From Balamuthia mandrillaris (lineage: Eukaryota; Discosea; Longamoebia; Balamuthiidae): a stretch of DNA of 39,208 bases. Below are positions 25,301 through 34,557 of the stretch, piece by piece (positions within the stretch are counted from its first letter, which is position 1; every line of letters starts with the position of its first letter). A program made the translations under genes and the position numbers. The notes beneath the pieces were generated by a model. The model had not been told where the DNA came from. It did not search any database and saw only the letters and a list, made by a program, of their open reading frames with translations. The stretch lies in assembly GCA_031835245.1 (NCBI GenBank), contig JAVKOQ010000431.1:1-39208 (forward strand), given 5' to 3'.

Positions 25301-26755
25301 TAACCAAACAAACCTTGACCACTTCATCGGGAAAGTTTGTTATGACAGCCACGTTGATGCCAAAGCTCTTATCGCAGGGTCCGGGCATGATTTTGTACAA
25401 AAAGGTCAGCCCTTTCCCATTGTCTGCTCCACCATTGGTCGATGGTGATGTCGGTATCTCCACATCCATCCCTTCCTCAGCATCCTGGCCATAGGTGGTA
25501 GCTGTAACGTGGTAGTTGACCACTTGAGGCACCGTTTCAGCCAGGGCAGTAAGCTCGTGGAAATGTGTGGCAAACAAACAGAACGCCTTAGTCGTGCTTG
25601 ACAAATGCCTAAGAGAATAATAAAGATAGATAAAAGAAGGATGAGCAAGACTCTCAATATGGCATGATTAAGAAAGAATAAGGGGGAAACGGTACTCAGC
25701 GATGGCCCATGCCAAACCGAATCCATCATAGGTGCTTGTGCCACGGCCTAGCTCATCTATGACAACCAGCGACTTGTCCGTAGCACACTGAACGCATCGA
25801 ACAGAGTAAGTGCAAATGCAACAAATAAAAAAAGGAGTAGAGAGCTTGGAAAGTGCGTCCTGTTTTATACTCTACCCTCAAAATAGCAGCGCTATCCAAC
25901 ATTTCAGACATGAATGTTGAAACACCACGCAGCTGACTATCGCCAGCTCCAACACGACAAAGAATAGCATCCACCACCGAAATACAGCTGCCATCAGCAC
26001 ACGGCACAAAGGATCCCATCTGTGCCATAATGGCGATGAGGGCAACCTGCCGTATGAAGGTAGACTTACCACCCATATTAGGGCCAGTAATAATATGAGT
26101 AGTGGCCTTGTCTCTCAGAAGAGAGACATCGTTTGGAATGAATTCCACCTCGTTTTGGACTTCGAGGCAGGGGTGCCTAGAGTCTTTGAGCATAGTATCC
26201 CCTTCGCCGGGAGGAGTAAGAATGGGGCGTGAGTATTTCCACGTACTTGCCACATGTGCCAAGCTAGTTGAGTATGAAAAAGATTAGCAAAGCTAAAGCA
26301 CATTAATTACATTACTCACCTGACGAAGACATCTATCTCCGCCACCAGGTTAGCTGCTTGCTCAACTGGTTCTAAGAAAGTGGCTGCAAACAAAAACACC
26401 GCGGTTAACTACTTGTAGGAGTAACAATGGCCAGGAGCCGTACCAGCTGTCTTGATAACATCCTCTACGATTTTGGCTTGTCGTCGTTCATAGGCATTGT
26501 TGGTGTTATGAAAGTTTTGGTTAAGAGCATGCATTGTTGCATTACGAAACTTCACGCCATCCTTTCTTGTATTGTCCACTCGTCTAAATTCAGCACGTTT
26601 TCGCAAACACTTTTCGTTCTGAAAATCATCGTTAAGGACTATCTTAACTTTGAAAGAGAAAGAGAAAGAGAAAGAGAAAGAGAAAGAGAAAGAGAAAGAG
26701 AAAGAGAAAGAGAAAGAGAAAGAGAAAGAGAAAGAGAAAGAGAAAGAAAAAGAAA

Positions 26756-26786
<31 letters not shown>

Positions 26787-28104
26787 GTTATTTAACTCTG
26801 TACCTTGAGTGTTACTCTGAAGTAGTGTCCCAAAGCTTTACTGTGTTGCAAGTGTAAGTCTTTGAGGTCTAGGCCGAGGTCCTCAGCCACCTGACATGCG
26901 AAAAGGAAGATCAGGCAAAGATATAAACTAGGAAAAAAGAAAAAAGAATTGGCTTACTGATGCTCGTTCACGTTCCATTTCTTTGCGTTGACGATTTAGC
27001 TCTCGCGACATTTGCAAGAGCTCTGTGTCGTAGTCAGCTTTTATCTTGAACTCATTGTTGTCGATAAGCGTCAAGTCGATCATCACTTCCACCATAGCTT
27101 CGAAATTTTTGAAGTGGACCAATGATTGCTGTAATACAACAGCTTAATATTTTTGCAAGAACTGAAAAGAATAAAAAGATAGTACCTTCATTGGTCCCAT
27201 GTATCGTTCATCAACTAGCTGTTTATGCTCTCCTGTATAAAACTCCAATGCAGCTACCACGTTTCTCAGCTTTTGAACGAATTGGTAGAGCCGCAATACG
27301 TCCTATTATACTATGCCAGATAAGCACAATACCAACAAATAACCACAACAAATCAGACAATACAGACCTGCAATGTAGCACTGGTTCCTTTCAATATTTT
27401 ACGCATTAATCGATTAACATCCGGTATCCTTTTGAGATGCTCATCCTTTGATAGATAAATTTAAAAAAACGCACACATTCGACGAGTAAAAAACAGAGAC
27501 AACACAGCCGTAAAATTACTTACATGTAACGATTGACATAATTCCGAATCCACAACAAAAATCTCCACCATGTGTTGTCTGCAAACTATCTCCGATATGT
27601 CCATCAGAGGCTGTTTAATCCACTGCATAAGACGACGAGAACCCATTGCAGTCCTGCAATGGTTCAACAACCCAAAAAGGCTCATTGCGTTTGCTGTACG
27701 TTTTTAAAATCACAAGTTGTGAACCAGTGAGTTGTTCGTCAAAAATAAAGGCAAAATAAAAGAGAGTACGAACGATTGCGGGGATTTGGAACAATATTGA
27801 GGGCTTTGAAGGCGCTTTTGTCAAGGCGCATGTATTGCTTTAAATCATAACTTTTCATTTGAAATTTGTGATAGTTCTCGGAATCCGTTAATAGCTATAA
27901 CGAGAGAGAGAAAAGAGATTAGGTTGATAATGAATTGCAGAAGGGTACAAATATACCTCGAATTGGCGCAAGATGCAGGCGGTGCTAGCCATCGCTTTCT
28001 GTTTCTCCAACTCGGCTAACAAATAGGAAAAAAATATGAGGAGTAAAGAAGAAGAAGAAGAAGAAGAAGAAGAAGAAGAAGAAGAAGAAGAAGGAAGAGG
28101 AGCT

Positions 28105-28139
<35 letters not shown>

Positions 28140-29353
28140 CTACAAACTATAGTTATGTTTCAACGGTGGAACAACTAACAAATTGTTCAAGTCTTGTTCC
28201 AAGTTTTTGACAGAATAATCGCCTGCAAGAAAGACAACAGAATGAATGCTCCGATCTGGTAAATGACCATTAACAATTTGAAATTATACCTTTTGTAACC
28301 TTGGTTTCCATAACCCCACAACTTTCCAACAAGACTGAAAGCCTATGAGAGTCCACTGCACTATCATCGCTCTCCTCCTCGTTGTTCATTGTAAGGCATT
28401 CTTTAGCACCAATTTGCACTATTACCGACTCTAGATTACTGAAGTGTTCATCGTCCAGAAACTCGGTCACATGCAATGTACGTGCAAGCATGTCAAGGTA
28501 GCAGACACCAACAACTCTGTGCCCTATGCGTTCATTCATTATAGAGTAGGCACGTGTTAGTAGGTTGACTTCCATCAACTACACTCAACGCGCAGCGTAC
28601 CGTCTTTTGAAAGAGAACAATGAACGGCCATCGTGATGGCTGTATCTTGCATGTCGCTTTGCTCAAACATGATGTCTTCAAAGTCATGAACATTGCCAGG
28701 AGAACCTTTCTTGGCCAGCTGTTGGAACCATTATCATCAGATAGCCGTGGGACAGGGAGAGTTAAGGAAAGAGAACCTTCCAACGAGAAGAGCTTGGGAG
28801 TGTATCATAAACCTCCACACGTAGCCGCCTGTTCAGCAGTAGGTCCCGCACAATAGTGGCAAACAAAGAGGACGAAACGCTTTGGGAGGGAAGGTCCCCA
28901 CCCCCGAGATACGTAATCGCTGAGGTGGTCTTGTAGTAGTCCTTTGCAATGAACAGGGCATTGTCGCCATGCACTGTGTAGTATGTCTGTTGGACGGAGA
29001 GCTTGCGGTAATTGCTGTGGCCCTGTTTGCCAGGAAAAGGGACAGATGAGTGAAAACCTTAATAACAGTAGAGAATAGCTTCAGGGGAACTACGCCACTT
29101 TTCGTTCAAAGAAACGAACTACATCGCTGGAGCGGTCCTGCTCCAACCTACGAAAGAAGGCTACAAACCCTTTCTCCTCTTTTTGATCTACGAAAGAGCG
29201 AGAGCGCTTCAGTAACGAAAGGACTATTCAAAGGGGCGGATGCTACGCACCTGAGTAGGAGAACTCAATCCGCTCGTTCTGCTCGTCCTGCTCCTCTTCC
29301 TCCTCTTGGGTATCTTGACTTTCTGACGCGAGTTGTTCCTTCTTTCTTGGCAT
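22354..29353 (-). CDS. MSH2: DNA mismatch-repair protein MSH2, last coding exon interrupted by a hAT transposon
   Basis: Nineteen exons, starts 29353, 29057, 28718, 28523, 28222, 28015, 27894, 27693, 27445, 27302, 27128, 26890, 26618, 26383, 26263, 25787, 25608, 25260, 25075; each ends, in the same order, at 29251, 28777, 28601, 28290, 28148, 27957, 27774, 27524, 27368, 27186, 26958, 26804, 26444, 26320, 25876, 25696, 25314, 25156, and the last enters the element at 25022. Landmarks: [42 protein letters not shown], Walker [16 protein letters not shown], signature [10 protein letters not shown], Walker [28 protein letters not shown]2 pairs with MSH6/MSH3 to recognise mismatches. Without the element and one TSD copy the last exon runs 25075-25023 then 22483-22354, giving 971 aa. 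With it, translation goes 29 codons into the element, stopping at 24932 (958 aa). Confidence 0.92.
22484..22491. repeat. 8-bp target-site duplication, left copy (GTCTCTTC)
   Basis: Identical to 25023-25030 and directly abutting the terminal inverted repeat. An 8-bp duplication is the hallmark of hAT insertion. Confidence 0.97.
22492..22512 (+). repeat. hAT left terminal inverted repeat, 21 bp
   Basis: CAGGGCTGAAAAACGAGTAC plus T, a perfect inverted match to 25002-25022. Subterminal GAGTACTC palindromes follow (22506-22513, 22521-22528), the usual transposase-binding type of sequence. Confidence 0.97.
22762..24837 (+). CDS. hAT-family transposase (BED zinc finger, RNase H-like core, hAT dimerisation domain)
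   Basis: Exons 22762-23639 and 23916-24837 encode 599 aa. A BED finger ([20 protein letters not shown]... then HLQAKH) binds DNA near the N-terminus. The RNase H-like catalytic core follows with [38 protein letters not shown] and [16 protein letters not shown]. The intron falls inside the conserved [18 protein letters not shown] segment. A long Glu/Lys tract sits near residues 440-480, and the C-terminus is the hAT dimerisation domain ([20 protein letters not shown]... to LVFLKHYQL). The 276-nt intron has no stop in frame, so a retained-intron protein of 691 aa is possible. It looks intact and may be active. Confidence 0.94.
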   Translation: MDILEREEATSESESHTFSVVWDHFVKKGDHKTAQCCHCGKEIRYHGPTSNLLRHLQAKHPCKVPSVINDNIKNLITQLFIDNLLPFSFVESASFKALVSATCNGALPPSRYFLKQDLNRRYAAAVALLSLQLMQCFWKTLTFDLWTSSSQVAFITVTVHWMEALSARQRTHVLGAYEFGYAEHTAKNINNRVRDICKDFNLPVESSFVVADGASNVGAACRLLGCIHIHCAAHKLNLVVQKALEEVEDLRSACRKIVGHFRHSSKATERLKEHQRRLNQQPVKKLSNEVPTRYPLFFLFSCSLSFFCSLSFLLFLSPSTLSSSLSLPLMCRLSLCALFFSFSLTSSLLSSLSCLLSLSLSLSLVYSLSLVHALLRPFLTISLKRWNSFYYSAERLLELRQATGYALVDNKSNQLQLSQDQWTLLEQVVDVLEPLAVLTAHLQDQDVPISYVIPAFNVIHRQLSPIAEDPLLLRQFKSVLASNLSDAINYYKSIEPCALATAVDPRFRLRDWSSNNAINAVYNTLLEEMKQADVLLQEGKRRQQEEEEEGEEEEEKEKEVKAKENEEEKEEEEEEEESFKTKKRRLSVEKMIFGTEPTATASSPRSVSEELHAFMVLPAIPEKRDPRTWWREHCHLFPRLYHVALKYLSIPATSAESERIFSLTGNILSPHRSTLSSQRLNQLVFLKHYQL
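25002..25022 (-). repeat. hAT right terminal inverted repeat, 21 bp
   Basis: Perfect inverted copy of 22492-22512. Another GAGTACTC motif lies just inside it at 24968-24975. Confidence 0.97.
25023..25030. repeat. 8-bp target-site duplication, right copy (GTCTCTTC)
   Basis: Identical to 22484-22491. On the MSH2 sense strand it reads GAAGAGAC and is part of the codons for Val-Glu-Glu-Thr. Confidence 0.97.
26653..26787 (-). repeat. (AAAGAG)n hexamer array plus (GA)n in MSH2 intron 12
   Basis: About seventeen AAAGAG units followed by a pure GA run. On the MSH2 sense strand this is a TTTCTC/CT pyrimidine array between the exon ending at 26804 and the exon starting at 26618. Confidence 0.96.
28047..28137 (-). 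repeat. (GAA)n and (GA)n arrays in MSH2 intron 5
   Basis: About fifteen GAA units (28047-28093) then about sixteen GA units (28105-28137), pyrimidine-rich on the MSH2 sense strand. Confidence 0.96.
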
Positions 29354-29739
29354 GGTGAAGTCTTTTCGGTCTTTCTTTGCGAAAACAGCCAAGTAAACAA
29401 ACAAAAAAAAAAAGCGGGAAGCGAAAATGGACAACCCTCAGCATTCCTAGAAACATTTCCAATCACATTCCCGACATTCCAATTTTGTCGAGGGTTGTTG
29501 CTAAACTCCGTGCATTCCAAACGTTCCGAGTTCAATGTCCGAAATTTTTGCGGACCAAAGAAGAAAAGAAGAAAGGGAAGACTTCCGTGCTTGCCGTGAG
29601 CGATCTATTGTTCCCTTCCCCCCTTCCCGTATCTTCCCTTCTTCGCCCTTTTGCCCGGTCCTTTCAAAGCACCACACTTTATTTGTGGACACTTTCAGCT
29701 TGTGTGGCATCATCAAAAAAAAAATACGTTTAATTGCGA
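29354..29739. promoter_or_regulatory. Divergent intergenic region between MSH2 and GAR1
   Basis: 386 bp between two outward-facing starts, holding both promoters. It includes an A-rich run (29400-29413), a C/T-rich block (29609-29660) and an A-run just before the GAR1 start. Short ORFs on both strands lack support. The promoter role is inferred from position. Confidence 0.5.
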
Positions 29740-30721
29740 ATGTCTTTCCGTGGAGGTTCTAGAGGAGGCGGAGGTGCCCGTGGTGGCCGAGGAGGAGGGT
29801 TTCGTGGTGGCAACAGAGGAGGCAGTGGCTTTGGTGGAGGTCGTGGGAGGGGTGGTGGCGGCAGAGGTGGCGGTGGTGGCTTCTTTGAAACACCGGACCA
29901 AGTGATCGGTGCGCTCTCCTCAAGCTTTGCTCCGCATGATTCATTCCTCCTGCTCACTCACTATTTTATAAACAACAAAAACCAGAACTGGGCCAATTCT
30001 CGCACGCCTGCGAAGGTGAGATGGTGTACAAAATGACTCCTAATGACAAAGTACCCAAATTCAACCACCCTGTTTACTTTGAGGACAAAAAACAAGTTGG
30101 AAAAGTTGATGAGATTTTTGGTCCCGTCAACGAATGTGTACGATTTCAATTTCACTCTGTCGCACTGCACAACCCTTTTTTTCTCACTTTTTTGCCTTTC
30201 GCAGTACTTCACCGTGAAGCCCGACGAAGGCTTTGTGGCCACTTCCTTTAAAGTCGGAGACAAAATATACATGGGACCCATGTCTCTGTTGAGAAAAGAG
30301 CAATTCTTGGAGGAAGAGAAGAAACCAGCTCCTAGGTACATTAACCTTCCATCTTTCCTCTCCTACACCTGTCTTTTTTGCTTCTGTTTGTCTCTTCTAT
30401 TCTTTGTTTTATCCTGCTTACTGATAGCGTTTACTGGTTACATGTAGGCAAAACGTCAAGTCAAGAGGAGGCGGTGGCCGTGGTGGCAGCAGAGGAGGAG
30501 GACGAGGTGGACGAGGTGGCGGTGGCGGAGGTTTCCGAGGCGGAGGTGCCAGAGGAGGACGCGGCGGCGGCGGTAGCGGTGGCTTTAGAGGAGGCAGAGG
30601 AGGCGGTGGCGGCGGCGGCGGCTTCCGAGGAGGCCGAGGCGGTGGCAGTGGTGGAGGCGGTTTCCGAGGTGGAAGAGGAGGCGGAGGACGGGGTGGCGGT
30701 GGCTTTAGGGGAGGCAGATGA
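29740..30721 (+). CDS. GAR1: H/ACA snoRNP core protein GAR1
   Basis: Four exons: 29740-29908, 29986-30137, 30205-30335, 30448-30721 (241 aa, phases closed). GAR1 is a core subunit of H/ACA ribonucleoproteins, which pseudouridylate rRNA in the nucleolus. Two Gly/Arg-rich (RGG) tails flank the conserved core: [73 protein letters not shown] and [15 protein letters not shown]. The order RGG-core-RGG is the classic GAR1 layout. The ATG at 29740 puts MSFRGG at the N-terminus, as in other GAR1 proteins. Confidence 0.95.
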
Positions 30722-31072
30722 TCGTTTTACTGGTGCAAAGAAAGGATCTTTTTTTTCTCTCTCTATTTGTTATGTTTCACCTTCTTTGTTCTTCATCCCT
30801 TCTTTGTTCTGTTTCGCCATGGCCGGGATGCTCGCCTCCTAAAAGTAGGCCTCGTCTCGACGGGAAACCGGGTCGACGGGAAAACCCTGGGCGCTTGTTG
30901 TCCTAGACCCCTCAAGCAAAAAAAAAAAAACAAAAAAACAAAAAAAGCGGAAGGAGAAAAAAAAAGCTAAAAGGTAAGGAGACTCTTTTAAGAGAGAAGG
31001 GGGACCCCTTAAGGGTCGGTTTTTATTTTATTTTTTTTTGTTTTCCTACGAAAGCAAGCTGGACACGCGAGA
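30722..31072. other. Intergenic region with a GC-rich, hairpin-forming block
   Basis: 351 bp between GAR1 and the ArfGAP gene. A GC-rich block (30820-30920) contains the inverted pair TCGAC...GTCGA and a GGG-AAAA-CCC hairpin, and is followed by A-rich sequence. Further on, 31003-31017 (GACCCCTTAAGGGTC) is a near-perfect palindrome followed by a T-rich run. No known RNA family is recognised and no gene is accepted here. Confidence 0.5.
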
Positions 31073-31484
31073 ATGAGCGCTGGCAACAAGAGGCAAGAGG
31101 AAAAGCACCAAAAAATATTGCGCAACCTGTTGCAGCTGCCGGGAAACAAAAAATGCATGGACTGCACTGAGAAGGTTTGACTGGCTGTTTTCGCCTCCCC
31201 TCCGCCTTTTTTTTTTCCCCCAAAGAAAGGGAGGTCCCCGTGACTGACCGAGAACGAACACAAAGGGTCCGTTCTACGCTTGCACCACATTTGGCACTTT
31301 TGTATGCCCAGTTTGCAGCGGCATCCAGTTCAGTATCTCTGTTCTCTTTTTATTTATTTTACCCACTGGCGCTGACATTTCTCTTTCTTCAGCCGCGAGT
31401 TCGGCCACAGAGTAAAGTCTATTTCCATGGCTACTTTCAAACCAGAGGAAGTAGAGTTCCTTCAAGAAATGGGCAACGAAGTTA

Positions 31485-31521
<37 letters not shown>

Positions 31522-33006
31522 GTTGAAGTTCTTATTTTGTGATCTCGCCAGCGAGCAAGAGACATTTGGCTGGCCAAGTGGTCCTCCGATCAGTACCCAG
31601 AACCAGACTCTGCGGACAAAGCCCGCGTCCGTGAGTTCATGAAACTCAAGTATTTGGAGAAACGGTGGTACAGGAAGGACTCTAAATCGAAGGAAGTTTC
31701 GCCTACTAGCTCTGGCTCTGCCTCGCCTAATCGCAGAGAGAGGGTTTGCTCTCCCTTTGTCCATTATGTTCATTTACACAGTGAGAGAACGAGAGGCGGG
31801 AGAGGAGAGAGAAGAGAGAGAGAGAGAGAGAGAAGGGAGAGGAGAGGGGAGAGAATCAGCTAATATAATTAACTCTAGAGAGAGAAGTCTCGTAAGGGAA
31901 AAGGAGATACCTCTCCCGTCAAGGTGGAACCTCTACAAAAGATTCTTGGCAACGATATTCCTCCCATCCACTATGAAGATGCAAGCACCAAGAAAGAGAA
32001 GACCGACATTAAACCCCCAGCTGATGCCTTCTTAGTGTGGGATAATAACACGCCTTCTGCTGCAGCACCAACACCAGTACAAGCTGCTCCTTCCCGCCCT
32101 CCAACCAACGGACTGGAGGCCATCTTTTCTACACCTGCGCCATCCACGACTACTTCCGCTACAACTGTCAGCAGCATCTGGCCTCCTCCACAGCCGCAAC
32201 AGTACATGCAATTCCAGGCAATTACCCCTCAAGGTATGACCCTTCGCTATGGCATTGTTTTTTGGCGTTTACATTGACACGCTTCTTTTTTTTTTTGCAT
32301 TAATACAAATTTTATCTTCGAATCTATGACATAGCATTCCAGCAGATGACTCCACAACAGCAGCAAGCCTACCTTCAAATGCAACAACAATGGATAATGC
32401 AGCAACAACAAATGATGACTCAGCAATTGGGCTATCCACAAGCTTATCCCCAGGTACCATATGGTGCTGCTGCCAGTCCCTTTCCAGCCCAACAACAGCA
32501 GCAACAGCAAACCTACCCATACTACAACACAGGCTACCAACAACCCTACACCACTCCAAGCGTGTCTTCTCCCTTGTTAGCTCCCACCTCTACTGCAGCA
32601 TCAACTGCTGCTCCTAAGAAAGCGGATACCACTTCACACCGTATGTTCACCTTGTTTTTTGGGCTTGCTGCTTGTCGCTGATATTGTGCACCAATTTTTT
32701 CATTTTATTTGTTTTGCAGTGTTTGCAGACTTATCGCCTATTGGTGGAGCCAAGCCTGCCTCTAATGGCCACAGTAGCAGCGCTCCATCTGCCACCTCCC
32801 AAACTTCGAACAGCAGTTCAACAAAAACCAATTCTCTTCTAGACTTTGGCTCATTTGCCACGCCCTCTTCTGCTCCTAAACCACAGACACCGTCATCGCT
32901 CTCTAATGATCCGTTTGGAATGGGTTCCTTACAGCAGAGTTTGCCTACCACCAATGCTTCTGCTGCCAAGCCTTCCTCGAGCAGTTTCGATCCTTTTGGT
33001 TTCTAA
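31073..33006 (+). CDS. AGFG: AGFG-type ArfGAP-domain protein
   Basis: Seven exons: 31073-31174, 31266-31327, 31393-31480, 31552-31743, 31879-32233, 32335-32640, 32720-33006 (463 aa, phases closed). The ArfGAP zinc finger is complete (C-x2-C-x16-C-x2-C: CMDC...FVCPVCSGIH), followed by the family block REFGHRVKSISMATFKPEEV, FLQEMGNERARDIWLAKW and YLEKRWY. This matches AGFG/HRB and plant AGD14 closely. ArfGAPs stimulate GTP hydrolysis by Arf in coat recycling. The tail is Gln/Pro/Ser-rich with two DPF motifs (NDPFG, FDPFGF) of the kind bound by adaptor ears, suggesting a role in clathrin-adaptor traffic. Intron 4 holds the window's only long GA tract on a sense strand. Confidence 0.9.
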
Positions 33007-33470
33007 CTCTTTCTATCTTGTATCCATGCTTTTTTTTTCTCTTTTTTTATTATGTAGCTGCTTACCTTTATTCTCCGATAAAGCCTCACTTTTTGTGTTT
33101 TCTATCATTTCATTCTTTGTTCTTTCCAGCTGGGTGCCCATCTCCCTCTCAGGGAGATGAGCGTTTTTCTTACTTTCAACCCGCAAAAACGCGGCGTTCC
33201 ACCTTTCTTGGCGCGTTGCGCGCTCGGCGTCCCAAAATTCAAAAACCTCCTCGGCCTACTCTCTCTCTCTCGCGCTCCTTTTTACTATATTTGTTTTGTG
33301 TGAATTAATTAATGGCTTTCGTAGATTTTATTCAAGTAATGCACATTTTTTTTGGTCTTATTGTAGGGCAACGCCCAAGAAAGAGGACAAAAAGAACGGC
33401 CTAGTAGCTTTTTTTTTTGGACGCGACGAGAAGAAGGAACAGCAGAAAGAAAAGATTTGAAAAACCACAA
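33007..33470. other. Intergenic region between the AGFG-type and Ser-rich genes
   Basis: 464 bp, T-rich in the first half (ArfGAP 3' region), with a short CT run at 33259-33270. It must contain the promoter of the Ser-rich gene. No coding frame or RNA gene is supported. Confidence 0.5.
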
Positions 33471-34142
33471 ATGTCTGAAGGAGAAGAAGCGCCATGTGGA
33501 AGCACAGCCACCACCACTACCAGAAAGCGCAGCGGCACGGTGGACCGCATTATGGCTGGCATATTCGACGAGGTGGACGCTACTTCGGAAGCTGTTATAC
33601 AGACACTCTCCAGTCTCAACCTCTCCGCCTCCTCTCCTGATCTATATTGTCGGTCCTCTTCTTTTACCAACAGCAGTAGCCTCACTGGGGACGTACACCG
33701 AGAAGCAGAGGAAGCGGAAGACGAAGGTTCTCGGTTGGCTTTGATGAAAAAGATCTCTTCCTCCACTGGAGCTCTTCCTAGAAGTTTTTCCGAAGGCCAA
33801 CACAACTCACCTCCACAGGTCAGGCGGACCGCTTCCTTCCAAAACGAAAAAGAGACGGAAAAAGAGAAAACAGAGAGCAAGAACGAGGCGGAGCACACGA
33901 AAAAGAAGGCGAGCGAAAGACCTGCCACTATGATTCAACGAGGTTCAGCCGCAGCGGCACAGAACAGGCGAGGAACGACGTCCACTGCCCCACAGGACCC
34001 CTCTCAGCAACCTCCTGTGCGGTTCAGCTATCTGAACAGAAGAAAGGCCCGAAGCAGTTCGGACACTCAGAAAAGCGCAACGGTGCACGACATACGGGCA
34101 CGAGCGAGCACGGCTTCCACTGTGCGCAAGGTAGAGACGTAA
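33471..34142 (+). CDS. Ser/Thr-rich protein of unknown function, single exon
   Basis: 223 aa, no intron needed. No family is recognised. The protein is Ser-, Thr- and charge-rich. One short predicted helix (TVDRIMAGIFDEVDATSEAV) is followed by Ser-rich segments with basophilic-kinase-like sites (PRSFSE, VRRTASF, RKARSSSD) and a Lys/Glu coiled region (EKETEKEKTESKNEAEH). The ATG at 33471 is preferred: frames upstream lack an ATG. It is one of the few intron-less ORFs in this window besides exon-internal frames, which is unusual here. Likely disordered and phosphorylated; nothing more can be said. Confidence 0.6.
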   Translation: MSEGEEAPCGSTATTTTRKRSGTVDRIMAGIFDEVDATSEAVIQTLSSLNLSASSPDLYCRSSSFTNSSSLTGDVHREAEEAEDEGSRLALMKKISSSTGALPRSFSEGQHNSPPQVRRTASFQNEKETEKEKTESKNEAEHTKKKASERPATMIQRGSAAAAQNRRGTTSTAPQDPSQQPPVRFSYLNRRKARSSSDTQKSATVHDIRARASTASTVRKVET

Positions 34143-34557
34143 CACTTTGGAATCGAAGACTTGTCTTGGCTACAATTGGGCGAAAGGACACTTGGGAAAA
34201 CTATGTAAATATCTATGTTCACCTCAAACGGAACAAACACTTCAACCACAAAATGGCTGACCCACCGTGAAAAACACTGTTTTGTTTTAAGAATGGTTTG
34301 TTCCCTTGTTGTTCTACAAGCGGGAAAAAGGAATGCCCACGCGGATACGTTGGTCAGGTGTCCCTACGATACCCAAAAAATGTGCTGCTGGCATCTTGGT
34401 GGGGGGAGGGCCACGTCAGCGATGAACAGAAGAAACAAATTTTTTCTGAGGCGCGTCCCTTCGCTCCTGCAGGAGATCATATTACTGCAGCTCCCCCCCT
34501 CTCCCTCCCCCCCTTTTTTTTTGTTGTTTTTCATAAAGAAATATCAACAACACAGCC
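34143..34557. other. Intergenic region with an unassigned open frame
   Basis: 415 bp before the GT41-like gene. A plus-strand frame from 34298 reads KKECPRGYVGQVSLRYPKN then continues with a well-mixed composition to about 34490, before C/T-rich sequence. It has no recognised family and no clear splice partners, so it is not called as a gene. Confidence 0.4.

Noticed and set aside
29734-30036. Alternative long frames across the GAR1 Gly-rich exons (Ala/Val-rich plus frame, Pro/Ser minus frames)
   Set aside because: They are shadows of GGN/CGN repeats. Only the RGG frame joins to the conserved GAR1 core.
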